DNA of 64,000 bases from assembly GCF_030812855.1 (NCBI RefSeq), contig NZ_JAUSTK010000004.1, forward strand, positions 62,001 through 126,000, read 5' to 3'. Under the pieces are notes generated by a model. The model was not told the origin of the DNA, searched no databases, and saw nothing but the letters and a program-made list of their open reading frames with translations. Below are positions 35,312-43,948 of the stretch, in pieces. The number at the start of each line of letters is the position of its first letter. Within the stretch, counting starts at the first letter, position 1. This DNA comes from Paenibacillus wynnii (GTDB lineage Bacteria > Bacillota > Bacilli > Paenibacillales > Paenibacillaceae). A program made the translations under genes and the position numbers.

Positions 35312-36805
35312 TCATTTCCGGGGTTCATCACCCTTCTTCAATTCGGTGCCTTTAGCCAGCCCTTCAGGGAGTCCTTCAGTCAGTTCTTCGGACATCTCCG
35401 TCTGGGCTAAACCGGAAAAAGGCGAGGTTATGGATGGGAATCGTACTAATGGCTTGGGAGCAACTACTACAGGTTTACGAATACGTCCCCATGCGTACAA
35501 GCCTGCGAATATGATTACAAACATAGCACCGGCAGCCAATCCGCCCCCCTGCCCAGGGATTAGTGGCATGCTTACTATAATTGCAATAAGGCTTCCAATC
35601 GTGAGCCAGGAGGTGTAAGGAAAACCCTTCAATCCATGCTGCTCCGAAAATGGGCCTCCATGCCTCTTGCGTAGCCGGTAGTGGCTGGCCATAATGATGG
35701 CATACGTGAACAGTACCGAGAAACCGCCTGAGCTAACCAGGAACAAATAGACGCCTTGCGGTAAAAGCATTCCTAGACCAAGTCCTGCTAACATGGATCC
35801 TCCAGATATAAGGATTCCGCGATAGGGAATGTCCTTGCGGTCTTTCATCCAAGCCGGCGTGTGTCCTTCATCTGCTAAAGAACGAAGCATTTGTCCAAGT
35901 CCGAATACAGATGCGAGCATGGTGGATAAGACGGCTGATATCAGTACAATATTCATAGCCATTCCCGTCCATCCCAAACCATGCAGGCTGAGTGCGGATA
36001 CAAACGGACTAACTTCTTCTGACACCAGAGATGAAGGAATCAGCATGAACAACGCAGCCATAGCAGCTAAATAAAGGCCAATCAATAATACGGTAGTATT
36101 ACGAATAGCCTTTGGTATTGTTTTTGCTGGATCAGCTGTTTCAGTGGATGTTTGTCCGAGGACTTCGAAACCGGAATATGAGAACATTACGATCAGCATG
36201 CTTCCAGCGATCCCACGGATCCCCCCCGGTATCCAATTCTCAGAACGAAGGACATTGACGCCTACCGCTCTCGAGGCACCCGTAGTAAATCCAACTACAA
36301 AGAAAATCGCTATGAATACAAAGGCAACAATTGCGAGCAGCTTAAATACGGCTAGTCCGCTCTCCAGCTTGCTTAAACGCTCAGCTCCCAACAAATTCAA
36401 CAGGGTCACACCCACAATAATAATACTACCGAGGAGCTGCAGCGATATGCCAGGGAACCAGCCCCTAATAAGAATCGACACAGCTGTTGCCTCACTAGAC
36501 ATAGCCAGTACAAGTCCAATCCAATAGACCCAACCAACCGTGTAACCTGCTCCCCTTCCAAAAGCTTGCTCGGTATAAGAGCGGAATGATCCTGACTGCG
36601 GATTCGCCACCGTCATTTCAGCCATCGCAGTCAAAATGAAATACACCAATATACCGCCAATTACAAAAGCGATTAGCGCAGAAGGGCCTGCCGCACGAAC
36701 AACAATCGAGCTACCCAGAAAAAAAGAGCCTCCAACTACAGTACCAAGTGCAAGCATTGTAAGCTGCCACACGGATAAACCTTTTTTATCGTGCTCCTGC
36801 TCCAT
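35312..36805 (-). CDS. APC-superfamily amino acid permease
   Basis: A 497-residue protein with about 12 membrane segments. The start LSVWQLTMLALGTVVGGSFFLGSSIVVRAAGPSAL matches the GxxGxG-type substrate-binding opening of the APC superfamily, followed by ANPQSGSFRSYTEQAFG and a later FSYSGFEVLGQTSTETADPAKTIPKAI block (GabP/AAT family pattern). It imports amino acids with protons. The C-terminal about 35 residues are hydrophilic and repetitive (EELTEGLPEGLAKGTELKKGD), a tail not usual for the family. The start has GGGGAGG. It is a single gene with its own terminator. Confidence 0.88.
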   Translation of the reverse strand: MEQEHDKKGLSVWQLTMLALGTVVGGSFFLGSSIVVRAAGPSALIAFVIGGILVYFILTAMAEMTVANPQSGSFRSYTEQAFGRGAGYTVGWVYWIGLVLAMSSEATAVSILIRGWFPGISLQLLGSIIIVGVTLLNLLGAERLSKLESGLAVFKLLAIVAFVFIAIFFVVGFTTGASRAVGVNVLRSENWIPGGIRGIAGSMLIVMFSYSGFEVLGQTSTETADPAKTIPKAIRNTTVLLIGLYLAAMAALFMLIPSSLVSEEVSPFVSALSLHGLGWTGMAMNIVLISAVLSTMLASVFGLGQMLRSLADEGHTPAWMKDRKDIPYRGILISGGSMLAGLGLGMLLPQGVYLFLVSSGGFSVLFTYAIIMASHYRLRKRHGGPFSEQHGLKGFPYTSWLTIGSLIAIIVSMPLIPGQGGGLAAGAMFVIIFAGLYAWGRIRKPVVVAPKPLVRFPSITSPFSGLAQTEMSEELTEGLPEGLAKGTELKKGDEPRK

Positions 36806-36873
36806 TTGTTCCTCCCCATACTGTTTTTTACAAGTATCTGCAAAAACTAGGGAAGTTACCCGTTAATTTTATT

Positions 36874-38022
36874 TCATAAGTTTGGCAAATCCAGTTTATC
36901 TGCCTTTTTAAATGACAGCATAAAATTCGTTTCACTCTCATTCGATTCAAAGTCGATATTTCCGTTGTTTTTAATCATAAGTTCTTTACATATTGCCAAG
37001 CCTAATCCTGTGCCGTTTTCTTTGTTTGTTATAAAAGGAAGGAATAATGAATGTTTAATTTCTTCTGATATATTGGGGCCATTATTTACTATATGTATAT
37101 TTATATTTTCTTCATCCTGAAAACACTCTATTCTTATAGCTCTATCCGTTTTAATGTCGATCAAAGAATCTATCGCATTGCTAACAATATTAGATATTAC
37201 CTGTTGAATTGATATTTTCTGAATATATATAAAATAATCATTTTCAAAGTTAATCGTTAACATAATATTCTCATTATTTAATCGAGGATTAAGTAAATAT
37301 AGTGTGGAATGAATTACTTCCGTAACGGAGACTTCTGTTTTCTTTTCTTGAAAGGCGTTATTTCTTGAGAAACTTAAAAACCCGGTGATATGCATATTAA
37401 TGGATGTAAATTCTTCATCAATAACATCTATGTACTTGTCTAAATTGCTTTGTTTGCGGTTACTGATATCATGACGAATTAATTTTAAGAATCCTGCAAT
37501 CGAGGTCAATGGATTTCGAATTTCATGTGCCATACTGGAAGCCATTTTACCTATCAAATTTAAGCGATCATCATGAAGTTTATCAATTTTGGAATCCTTC
37601 TCATTTAATACTTCTGCATAAATTCTCATATGGGTTTCACAATATTCTCTGAAGAATATATTCTGGCGGTCAATTAATACTCCCAAAAATCTCAACGCAT
37701 TCTCCTGATTAGGATAACGATTGATAATATCCATGATCACACTTCTTAATTTATCATTAACATCGAGAATCGAAGAGATCGATTTATAATTACTAAAATT
37801 CTTCTCACTCCACTCTCTGGCGATATCAAGAAAAGGATGGGCTTCAGCAGCAATATGGATGTCCGTTATGAAGTCGATAAATAAGGAGGCTACGATCTCT
37901 CGTTTAGTTATATCTATCTGCCCTGCATAAATACGATCATCCCTATCTAAAAGAATACTCCAATTTGAGATAATCGTATCTTTTTGTTCTCTTAAGTACT
38001 TTATTTCTTTATCGTAATCCAT
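36874..38022 (-). CDS. Soluble sensor histidine kinase (sporulation-kinase-like)
   Basis: A 382-residue kinase without membrane segments. The N-terminal about 150 residues are a helical sensor of unknown type; HHH-rich or PAS motifs were not seen. The H-box is MASSMAHEIRNPLTSIAGFLKLI, the N-box SNIVSNAIDSL, and the G-boxes follow (IVNNGPN, GTGLGLAICKELM). The catalytic half resembles KinA- and KinB-type kinases that feed Spo0F/Spo0A, though the receiver is not next to it. GGGAGG precedes the ATG. No response regulator is adjacent, so it is an orphan kinase. Confidence 0.88.
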   Translation of the reverse strand: MDYDKEIKYLREQKDTIISNWSILLDRDDRIYAGQIDITKREIVASLFIDFITDIHIAAEAHPFLDIAREWSEKNFSNYKSISSILDVNDKLRSVIMDIINRYPNQENALRFLGVLIDRQNIFFREYCETHMRIYAEVLNEKDSKIDKLHDDRLNLIGKMASSMAHEIRNPLTSIAGFLKLIRHDISNRKQSNLDKYIDVIDEEFTSINMHITGFLSFSRNNAFQEKKTEVSVTEVIHSTLYLLNPRLNNENIMLTINFENDYFIYIQKISIQQVISNIVSNAIDSLIDIKTDRAIRIECFQDEENINIHIVNNGPNISEEIKHSLFLPFITNKENGTGLGLAICKELMIKNNGNIDFESNESETNFMLSFKKADKLDLPNL

Positions 38023-38133
38023 ACCCGAACCTCCCAGTATACCAATTCATTTTGAATGATCAGGTACACACCAGCCTATTAATTCTTAATATATACAATA
38101 GAAACAGCATTTATCAATTAGTATTTATACTTT

Positions 38134-38568
38134 TTACCGTTCTTTTTCTGTAAAATCTATCTTTAAGATAGGCAACCCTATAAAAGCCGCATAACGATCA
38201 GCCTCCTGGATCACAGCTTCTTGTCTGCCTTTTAAAGATTCAAAAGGATTTATCCTCAGTTCCATTCCTTTTTTCTTAAAATTCCGCTTCCAAGTCCCTA
38301 CTACCCGGCCTCCGGCCACCACTGTTGCTAGGAATACCCCGTTATTACCCGGCACAATTAAGGGAGCAATCTCAGGCTTAAGCACAGCGCTGCGATCTTT
38401 ATACCCGAGTATATATTCATCAAACCCCGGTAGAAGGTACACTTCAGAATCATTGGGATTTTGGGAGTCACGGTCTATAGAGACCCAATATTCTGTGCCG
38501 TCTATTAGTTCAGACTTTAGATTCCCCTTAATGGCTTCGTGCGCTCGTCTAGAATCTGTGAGAGTCAT
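38134..38568 (-). pseudogene. AlkZ/HTH_42-like winged-helix protein, C-terminal fragment
   Basis: 144 codons from an ATG overlapping the previous stop by four bases (38565-38568). The frame immediately before that ATG reads TWWTGMTLTDSRR. This matches the conserved DFxWWsG-L-t block of winged-helix DNA-glycosylase-like proteins (AlkZ/YcaQ, HTH_42). The rest (YLLPGFDEYILGYKDRS, VLKPEIAP, NNGVFLATVVAGGRVVGTWKR) is the standard C-terminal half. The fragment continues the protein encoded at 38565-39176, but the parts are out of frame and the segment between them is missing. Confidence 0.8.
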
Positions 38569-39176
38569 TCCTGTCCACCAAGTTCAATTAAACCTTCCTG
38601 GAAAGACAGCTCACGGGAAAAGGGTACCCACTCCTCCAACAAGACAAAGGTCTGCTGTTTGCCGGACATGGGTCCAAAACAAATCAAGCCGTGATACGCA
38701 CTATTCCACAAAATATGGTAGCCTCTTTGGTTAGCCGTGCTGATGCCCGCAGATTCCAGATGTGCAAGAAGATCTGAACGTGTTACCTGGCGCTCACCTT
38801 TTAAAGCATTATATATAACTCTTCGGCAGAGCTCCAAAGTGTCTTCATCCAGACCTAACTGAGCAAATCTTCCTTTGGCCTGCCCCAGGACGCGTGAAGC
38901 TGAAAGCTTAAGCATCCATTTCACATCTTCCGAAGGCACAAAATGAATCGTACCCCGCAGAGTCCATGTTATAACTATTTTTCGATCTGCTATAGCCTCT
39001 TGTATACTCAATAACGTTGCAGCTTGTGTGCGTAATCCGATTGCCCAGACTGCCTGCATATAATCTTGTGCCTGCAGAGCACCCAGCTCTTTAACCACCT
39101 GTTCAGGAGTCTGAGGTTTAGAACTAGATATTCGCTGATTATATAAACGGGCATCAGAAATGATTGGGTTCGTCAC
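38565..39176 (-). pseudogene. AlkZ/HTH_42-like winged-helix protein, N-terminal fragment
   Basis: 203 codons from GTG 39176, which has GGAGG seven bases upstream; a longer frame to 39266 has no site. The family blocks are present: QRISSS..., PEQVVKELGALQAQDYMQAVWAIGLR, then TWTLRGTIHFVPSEDVKWML and a winged helix (VTRSDLLAHLESAGIS). The frame then shifts at LGGQE and ends. Family members that unhook DNA crosslinks or act as glycosylases need the second half. A deletion of about 25 codons with a frame change, probably between TGGTGG words, explains the break. Confidence 0.82.
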
Positions 39177-39301
39177 AGTGTTAACCTCCGTAAATCTAAG
39201 TCGAATATCATTCAGTATATCACCGTATAGTAATTTTAATATTGAGAACCCTAACATTTTATACACTCGGTTCTAATTTTTTATTAAAATTTTTGTAAGT
39301 T

Positions 39302-39330
39302 TTGAATGCGCTTTCCTAGAAAAGTATGCT
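39302..39330 (+). promoter_or_regulatory. Probable promoter of the CBS gene
   Basis: TTGAAT (39302-39307), 17-base spacer, TATGCT (39325-39330), about 50 bases upstream of the CBS-protein start. Both boxes are moderate matches. Confidence 0.4.
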
Positions 39331-39378
39331 TTAATAAAGTATCGTAAAAGAAAATTCCAGAGTAAAGGAGCTTATAAG

Positions 39379-39783
39379 ATGGAAATATCCTCATTTTTAT
39401 TACCCAAAGACAAGGTTGCCTATATAACCTCCTCACTCTCCATGCGGGAAGCCATGGATCAGCTTGAACAGCACCATTACACGGCGATCCCCATTGTGGA
39501 TGAAGTTGGGAAATATGTAGGCACTCTATCGGAAGGCGATCTTTTATGGAAACTGAAAAACACACCGGATCTTACCTTTGACAACATGGAGAAAATTCCA
39601 GTAAGCGATATTCAAAAGCATGTTCATAATGAAAGCGTCTTAATTAATGCTCAAATGGAGGATATGCTGACGCTTGCGGCCGATCAAAATTTTGTTCCCG
39701 TCATCGAAACGGGTGGGGTATTCTTAGGTATTATCCGCCGAAAAGATATTATTGAGTACTACACTAGAAATATAACAGATTAA
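39379..39783 (+). CDS. CBS-pair domain protein
   Basis: A 134-residue protein made of two CBS motifs: SMREAMDQLEQHHYTAIPIVDEVGKYVGTLSEGDLLWKL and then NESVLINAQMEDMLTLAADQNFVPVIETGGVFLGIIRRKDII. Such pairs bind adenine nucleotides; the B. subtilis protein DarB (CbpB) binds c-di-AMP and resembles this in size, but the assignment is not certain. It lies 60 bases upstream of the YdcF-like gene on the same strand. The ATG follows AAAGGAGC. The role of the CBS protein is probably regulatory, through a partner protein not seen here. Confidence 0.85.
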   Translation: MEISSFLLPKDKVAYITSSLSMREAMDQLEQHHYTAIPIVDEVGKYVGTLSEGDLLWKLKNTPDLTFDNMEKIPVSDIQKHVHNESVLINAQMEDMLTLAADQNFVPVIETGGVFLGIIRRKDIIEYYTRNITD

Positions 39784-39843
39784 AAAGAATTCCAATCTTT
39801 TGATATAATAGAACCAAAGAGTTAAAAGGGCGGGGTTCTAGTA

Positions 39844-40590
39844 ATGATCTACCTAATCAAACTTATCTACAGCTTCATTCTTCCACCTGGTATATTTATA
39901 CTTCTTCTGGCAGGAATATCTCTGTGGCTATGGAAACGTGAACGGAAGCCGGCCTTGCTGCTTCTTGGAGTAACGTTGGTCATATACCTATCTGCAACGA
40001 GTTGGGTCGGGAGCATGTTAATAGGGAATCTGGAACGAAAATACCCCCAGCCGAGTGTGCTAAAGGGCGATATTATCGTAGTACTTGGAGGTGGAGCTAC
40101 TTCGGGAACTCCTGATTTCGACGGCGAAGGGAATTTGTCTGGATCAGCTGCCAACCGTCTATTAACAGCCGTCAGGCTTTACCGCTCCAGTGGACTTCCA
40201 ATCCTCATATCCGGTGGAAAAGTATTCTCCGATACGGGGAATGAAGCAGAAATTTCCCGGAGGCAGCTGCAAGCACTGGGTATTCCCAAGAAGGACATAT
40301 TTATCGAGAACCAATCTCTGAATACCGAACAAAATGCTAGATTGTCAGCAGAACAATTGAAGAATCAAGGTTTTTCTGAACCTATATTGGTTACTTCTGG
40401 CTTTCATCTACCGCGAGCCATTATTGAGTTCAAGCATGCTGGACTGATTGTACAGCCTTATCCTACTGATTATTGGACCAGCAAACCAGAGAAGCTCTAT
40501 GTGTCAAAGTTCATACCGTCCTCCTCAGGCCTCTCCTTAACCGCAACAGCACTGAAAGAATACCTCGGAATATTAGCTGCAAAATTTTAA
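39844..40590 (+). CDS. YdcF/SanA family (DUF218) membrane protein
   Basis: A 248-residue protein with two N-terminal membrane segments (IYSFILPPGIFILLLAGISLWLW and LLLLGVTLVIYLSATSW) and a soluble DUF218 domain: IIVVLGGG, ANRLLTAVRLYRSSGLPILISGG, ENQSLNTEQNA, and SGFHLPRAIIEFKHAG. The family (ElyC/SanA/YdcF) is linked to envelope integrity and peptidoglycan precursor handling. The ATG follows AAAGGGCGGG. It ends 81 bases before the converging L25 gene, with a bidirectional terminator between them. Its function here is inferred from the family. Confidence 0.85.
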   Translation: MIYLIKLIYSFILPPGIFILLLAGISLWLWKRERKPALLLLGVTLVIYLSATSWVGSMLIGNLERKYPQPSVLKGDIIVVLGGGATSGTPDFDGEGNLSGSAANRLLTAVRLYRSSGLPILISGGKVFSDTGNEAEISRRQLQALGIPKKDIFIENQSLNTEQNARLSAEQLKNQGFSEPILVTSGFHLPRAIIEFKHAGLIVQPYPTDYWTSKPEKLYVSKFIPSSSGLSLTATALKEYLGILAAKF

Positions 40591-40601
40591 TGTGCAAACA
40601 A

Positions 40602-40645
40602 AAACCGTCCCAAGATCAGCAGGTTCTGAGATCATGGGACGGTTT
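40602..40645. terminator. Bidirectional terminator between YdcF-like and L25 genes
   Basis: 11-bp stem AAACCGTCCCA/TGGGACGGTTT (40602-40612 with 40635-40645), about 22-base loop, flanked by A-rich and T-rich ends. It serves both converging genes. Confidence 0.82.
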
Positions 40646-40671
40646 CTTATATGTGCAAGTTAATATTATGA

Positions 40672-41262
40672 TTATGCAGTAGTAGCTACGGTAGCAGTTG
40701 GCTCTTCAACTTCATCATGCATGATTTTAATCTGGATCATTACTGTACTTGGATCCGTAAGTACTTCTATTCCATCCTGGAAAATCAGGTCGGACACCAG
40801 GAGTTGATCACCGGCATCAAGGCCGCTAATATCAACTTCCATGGAGGTTGGCAAAACATCTGGCATACAACGAACTTCTACTTCGTATAAATCGACCTGC
40901 AGTACTCCACCGGATTTAAGGCCGATAGCTTCTCCAGCAAAATGAATCGTAACTTTGCTATCCATGCTTATAGTCATATTTACATGTTGGAAGTCGATAT
41001 GCATAATTTTACCTGATAATGAGTCCTTTTGGATGTTTTGAACAACAATTGGCATTACCTTCTCATCGGCTGTTTTGCCTTGGAGAATTGCGCGTGGATT
41101 CTTTTTCAGAATATCCAGCATTTCTTTCTCATTCACTTCTACATTCAAAGTATCTTTACCAATGCCGTACAACACAGCGGGGAGGCGTCCTAATTTTCTA
41201 GCTTGACTCTTTTGGGACTTTGTTTCACCAGTGCGTTTGTCTAATTGAATAAATTTACTCAT
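40672..41262 (-). CDS. rplY: Ribosomal protein bL25/general stress protein Ctc
   Basis: A 196-residue bL25 of the long Ctc type: the N-terminal RNA-binding domain (QLDKRTGETKSQKSQARKLGRLPAVLYGIGKD) and a C-terminal TL5-like domain (VTIHFAGEAIGLKSGGVLQVDLYEVEVRCMPDVLPTSMEVDISGLDAGDQLLVSDL), then an acidic tail. It binds 5S rRNA; the gene is ctc in B. subtilis, induced by stress. The ATG follows CAGGAA. A strong promoter with TTGACT and TATAAT lies upstream and contains two copies of a palindromic motif (see separate entry). Confidence 0.95.
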   Translation of the reverse strand: MSKFIQLDKRTGETKSQKSQARKLGRLPAVLYGIGKDTLNVEVNEKEMLDILKKNPRAILQGKTADEKVMPIVVQNIQKDSLSGKIMHIDFQHVNMTISMDSKVTIHFAGEAIGLKSGGVLQVDLYEVEVRCMPDVLPTSMEVDISGLDAGDQLLVSDLIFQDGIEVLTDPSTVMIQIKIMHDEVEEPTATVATTA

Positions 41263-41282
41263 TTTTTGGTTCCTGCTCTCTT

Positions 41283-41336
41283 TTGACCATAAATTCTTGT
41301 CAAACCGATTATAACATGACCATAGAATCTAGTCAA
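41283..41336 (-). promoter_or_regulatory. rplY promoter with tandem TTGACwAGA..ATGGTCA motif
   Basis: On the minus strand: -35 TTGACT (41331-41336), 17-base spacer, -10 TATAAT (41308-41313) with TG before the -10. The -35 and spacer are one copy of a motif TTGAC-W-AGA-N4-ATGGTCA (41316-41336). A second copy lies at 41283-41303 in the transcribed leader. Copy two is an imperfect palindrome with TTGAC and GTCAA arms. A third copy forms the promoter at 42610. Confidence 0.7.
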
Positions 41337-41350
41337 ATCACCACTTGCGT

Positions 41351-42292
41351 TTATTCATATTCATCAAAAGGGTCTGGAATATCAATATGATAAGCCTCTG
41401 CATCACTAACTCCCACAGATAGAATGGCTCGACCAGTCCCAAAGCGTATAAGTCCGCCACTGAAAATAACATCCTTTAGGTCGGGACGTTTGCCGGGACC
41501 AATGGGAAAGTCACTTCTAGCCGCGATAATTTTTATAGGTGAGGTCTCCTTTGTTTCAGGGTTTAGGGAGAACACTATAGAATAGTAATGCTTGTTATCT
41601 ATGGTATCAAAGCAGGCAATATGTCCCAACACACCCACATGGCCATTTTTCAATAGATGCGCTTCGTTGGCGCCTCCCCACTCTGAAGGAACAAATTGGT
41701 CTTGGAAAACCTCTGCATCTATAAAGGTTTGCTCATTGAGCTCATCTAGCGAAGGTATAATCGTGAATCCTATTTTTCCTCTTCCACCTCTAATACCCTG
41801 CGGTCTTGTAAATACCCCCACCCTGCCATCTGTCAGCTCAATCAGGCGAATATCCTTCATAGTACCAGGTCCGGAAGAGAAGTGGCATAAGGAATCGATA
41901 TTGAATCCACGATAAAATTGAGTGACCCATGACATGATTTTCTCCGGCTCATCTGGATCTGTTATGACTTCAACTCCACCGACGATTAATTCACCATTGA
42001 TTATGGAATAGAACGGATCCTGCAAATTATAGGTGTGTGTATGAGCCCGAGGACTCCAGACTTCATTCTCGCATGTAAAAAAGAAGACTTGAGAGAACTC
42101 ACTATCTCGTTCCTCAACTCTTCCCATGATGACCTCCTCGCCATTATATCTGAAAGGGGCCGTTATATTATATACGTCTCGATTGCCAACCCCGGAGAAG
42201 GCTAGTTTCTCCACCCGGGTTGTACGGAGATTCGCATAAAATGTGTCTAGAAGCTGGGTACAGGTTCTTGTCTTAGTCTGTTTCCTTTTCAT
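41351..42292 (-). CDS. DUF1861 family protein
   Basis: A 313-residue soluble protein of the DUF1861 family, probably a five-bladed beta-propeller related to mannoside phosphorylases or hydrolases. Visible landmarks are GEEVIMGRVEERDSEFSQV, FSSGPGTMKDIRLIELTDGRVGVFTRPQG and GKRPDLKDVIFSGGLIRFGTGRAILSVGVSDAEAY. No direct catalytic assignment can be made. The ATG 42292 (MKRKQTK) follows AAGGAG seven bases upstream; longer frames begin earlier. The gene sits 22 bases after the HTH gene, so both are one operon. The nearby divergent genes make GDP-mannose and transfer sugar, so a role in mannoside metabolism is likely but unproved. Confidence 0.7.
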   Translation of the reverse strand: MKRKQTKTRTCTQLLDTFYANLRTTRVEKLAFSGVGNRDVYNITAPFRYNGEEVIMGRVEERDSEFSQVFFFTCENEVWSPRAHTHTYNLQDPFYSIINGELIVGGVEVITDPDEPEKIMSWVTQFYRGFNIDSLCHFSSGPGTMKDIRLIELTDGRVGVFTRPQGIRGGRGKIGFTIIPSLDELNEQTFIDAEVFQDQFVPSEWGGANEAHLLKNGHVGVLGHIACFDTIDNKHYYSIVFSLNPETKETSPIKIIAARSDFPIGPGKRPDLKDVIFSGGLIRFGTGRAILSVGVSDAEAYHIDIPDPFDEYE

Positions 42293-42314
42293 AACCATGC
42301 TCCTTAGGGTGATT

Positions 42315-42557
42315 CTATTCAATTAGCGTGTCAACATCTTCTGTAGTTTCTTCTATCCGAATGAGCTCACCCGGCTGAACATTGAAGTATAGACAAAGCT
42401 TTAGCAAAAGATCCCGAGGGTATTGAACCATTTCATCCTTATACATCCTGCGAACGGAATCGAAATGGTAATTGACATCTTTTGCAAGCTTGCGAATAGA
42501 TAATTTAGGGTCGTGTTTTATCATGACCTCACTCAGTTTGCTGCGTATGACCGGCAT
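42315..42557 (-). CDS. XRE-family (YozG-like) HTH regulator
   Basis: An 80-residue protein: KLSEVMIKHDPKLSIRKLAKDVNYHFDSVRRMYKDEMVQYPRDLLLKLCLYFNVQPGELI is the Cro/C1-type helix-turn-helix (HTH_26 group). An acidic tail follows. AGGAGGTG precedes the ATG. It is the first gene of the operon with DUF1861 and shares a divergent promoter region with the glycosyltransferase operon, so it probably controls both. No ligand domain is present, so the signal is unknown. Confidence 0.85.
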   Translation of the reverse strand: MPVIRSKLSEVMIKHDPKLSIRKLAKDVNYHFDSVRRMYKDEMVQYPRDLLLKLCLYFNVQPGELIRIEETTEDVDTLIE

Positions 42558-42575
42558 ACATACACCTCCTACAAC

Positions 42576-42604
42576 AATATATATTGGGAATGACAGAGAG
42601 TCAA
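42576..42604 (-). promoter_or_regulatory. Promoter of the HTH-DUF1861 operon
   Basis: Minus strand: -35 TTGACT (42599-42604), 17-base spacer, -10 TATATT (42576-42581), giving a short leader of about 12 bases. Its -35 sits five bases from the -35 of the opposite promoter. Confidence 0.65.
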
Positions 42605-42609
42605 TAAAA

Positions 42610-42638
42610 TTGACAAGAAAAAATGGTCATGTTATAGT
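42610..42638 (+). promoter_or_regulatory. Promoter of the glycosyltransferase/manC operon
   Basis: Perfect -35 TTGACA (42610-42615), 17-base spacer, -10 TATAGT (42633-42638) with TG before it. It shares 23 of 29 positions, including the 10-mer ATGGTCATGT in the spacer, with the rplY promoter at 41308-41336. The transcript leader is about 120 bases and was checked by eye without finding a riboswitch. Confidence 0.75.
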
Positions 42639-42766
42639 GAAGACAGGAAAAAATTTGTAATTCTTGTATTTTCAGAAAATTTTATACCCACTTCCTCAAG
42701 GAAATAAAGACCTCTTTATTTTCTTTTTTTGTTCCCAAAAATCCCAAACCCAAACGGAGGCTCTTA

Positions 42767-43948
42767 ATGAAAAGTACACTCAGCAATCGAAATATCGTTT
42801 TTATGAGCACCAGTCTCCCGAGAGAATGCGGTATTGCTACATTCACACAAGATTTATTAGACCAGTTTGAACATATGCGTGGTTTTAATAAACCTCGTAT
42901 TATCGCCATTAACAACAACGAAACCTACCACTACGGAGATCAGGTATGGAGAGAAATAGACCAGCACAAGCTGTCCGATTATATAGATACAGCCGATTTA
43001 CTAAATAAATCGAATATGGATCTTCTCGTTATCCAACATGAATTCGGTATTTATGGAGGAGAAAGCGGAGAATATTTGATTCCGTTCGTCGAAAAACTCA
43101 ATATACCATTCATCGTTATTTTTCATACCGTATTAACAAAACCTTCACTAAAACAGCAGCAAATTATTACACGACTAGCTGAACTAAGCGTTAAAGTCGT
43201 CACGATGGCCCAGTCCACGGTCAATGATCTAATTTCTATCTATGGAATAGAGTCCAAAAAGATCTCATTTATCCACCATGGAGTACCCTATGTCAAAACA
43301 GAATCCAGGTCCAAACTAAAAGAACAATACGGCTTTGCCAACCGAAAAATATTATCCACCTTTGGTTTTTTAAGCCCGGGTAAAGGAATCGAATATAGCA
43401 TAGAAGCCATGCAAGGAGTGGTTGAGCAGCATCCGGATTGCCTCTATATCATTTGGGGTAAAACACATCCTGTGGTCAAACAAGAAACAGGCGAGGTATA
43501 CAGACAGAAGCTGATGGATCTTGTAAAAGAATTCAATTTAGAGCATAACGTAATATTCGTCGACAAGCTATTAACGCAGGAAGAAGTAATTCAATCCCTT
43601 GTAATGTCAGACATCTATATGACTCCTTATTTAGGTAAGGATCAAGCTGTAAGTGGTACATTGGCCTATGGAGTAGGTTATGGCCGAGTCATTGTTTCCA
43701 CACCTTATCGCTATGCAGAAGAAATGCTAGCTGAAGGCAGAGGTTTGCTTGCTAATTTCCGCGATTCTGCCTCTTTGGAAGCTTGTATCCTTCAATTGTT
43801 GGATAGCCCTGATTTAGTAATAGAAATGGAACACCGAACACTAGAGCTTGGGAAAACGATGTTATGGAGCGAAATCGCCAAAACCTATGCTGCAATGTTC
43901 CAAGAGAAAATTGCGAGCTCGGAATTAGCAAACAGGAGTGTGGTTTGA
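42767..43948 (+). CDS. GT4-type glycosyltransferase
   Basis: A 393-residue GT-B glycosyltransferase. The N-terminal half starts NIVFMSTSLPRECGIATFTQDLLDQF (a common start of GT4 mannosyl- or glucosyltransferases) and contains VIQHEFGIYGG. The C-terminal half has STFGFLSPGKGIEYSIEAM (nucleotide loop), then SDIYMTPYLGKDQAVSGTLAYGVGYGRVIVSTPYRYAEEM, the usual EX7E-type binding region in variant form. No signal peptide. It probably uses GDP-mannose, given manC two genes downstream. The ATG follows ACGGAGG; the stop overlaps the next ATG by one base (TGATG), so the operon is translationally coupled. Confidence 0.85.
   Translation: MKSTLSNRNIVFMSTSLPRECGIATFTQDLLDQFEHMRGFNKPRIIAINNNETYHYGDQVWREIDQHKLSDYIDTADLLNKSNMDLLVIQHEFGIYGGESGEYLIPFVEKLNIPFIVIFHTVLTKPSLKQQQIITRLAELSVKVVTMAQSTVNDLISIYGIESKKISFIHHGVPYVKTESRSKLKEQYGFANRKILSTFGFLSPGKGIEYSIEAMQGVVEQHPDCLYIIWGKTHPVVKQETGEVYRQKLMDLVKEFNLEHNVIFVDKLLTQEEVIQSLVMSDIYMTPYLGKDQAVSGTLAYGVGYGRVIVSTPYRYAEEMLAEGRGLLANFRDSASLEACILQLLDSPDLVIEMEHRTLELGKTMLWSEIAKTYAAMFQEKIASSELANRSVV

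Noticed and set aside
38134..39266. Two separate overlapping genes (ATGA overlap) at 38565-38568
   Set aside because: The overlap looks like translational coupling, but the two frames are halves of one protein family and the conserved WW-G block runs through the upstream frame. A deletion-broken single gene is simpler.
42639..42766. Riboswitch or attenuator in the GT4 operon leader
   Set aside because: The 120-base leader shows no conserved aptamer motif and no terminator with a T-run.
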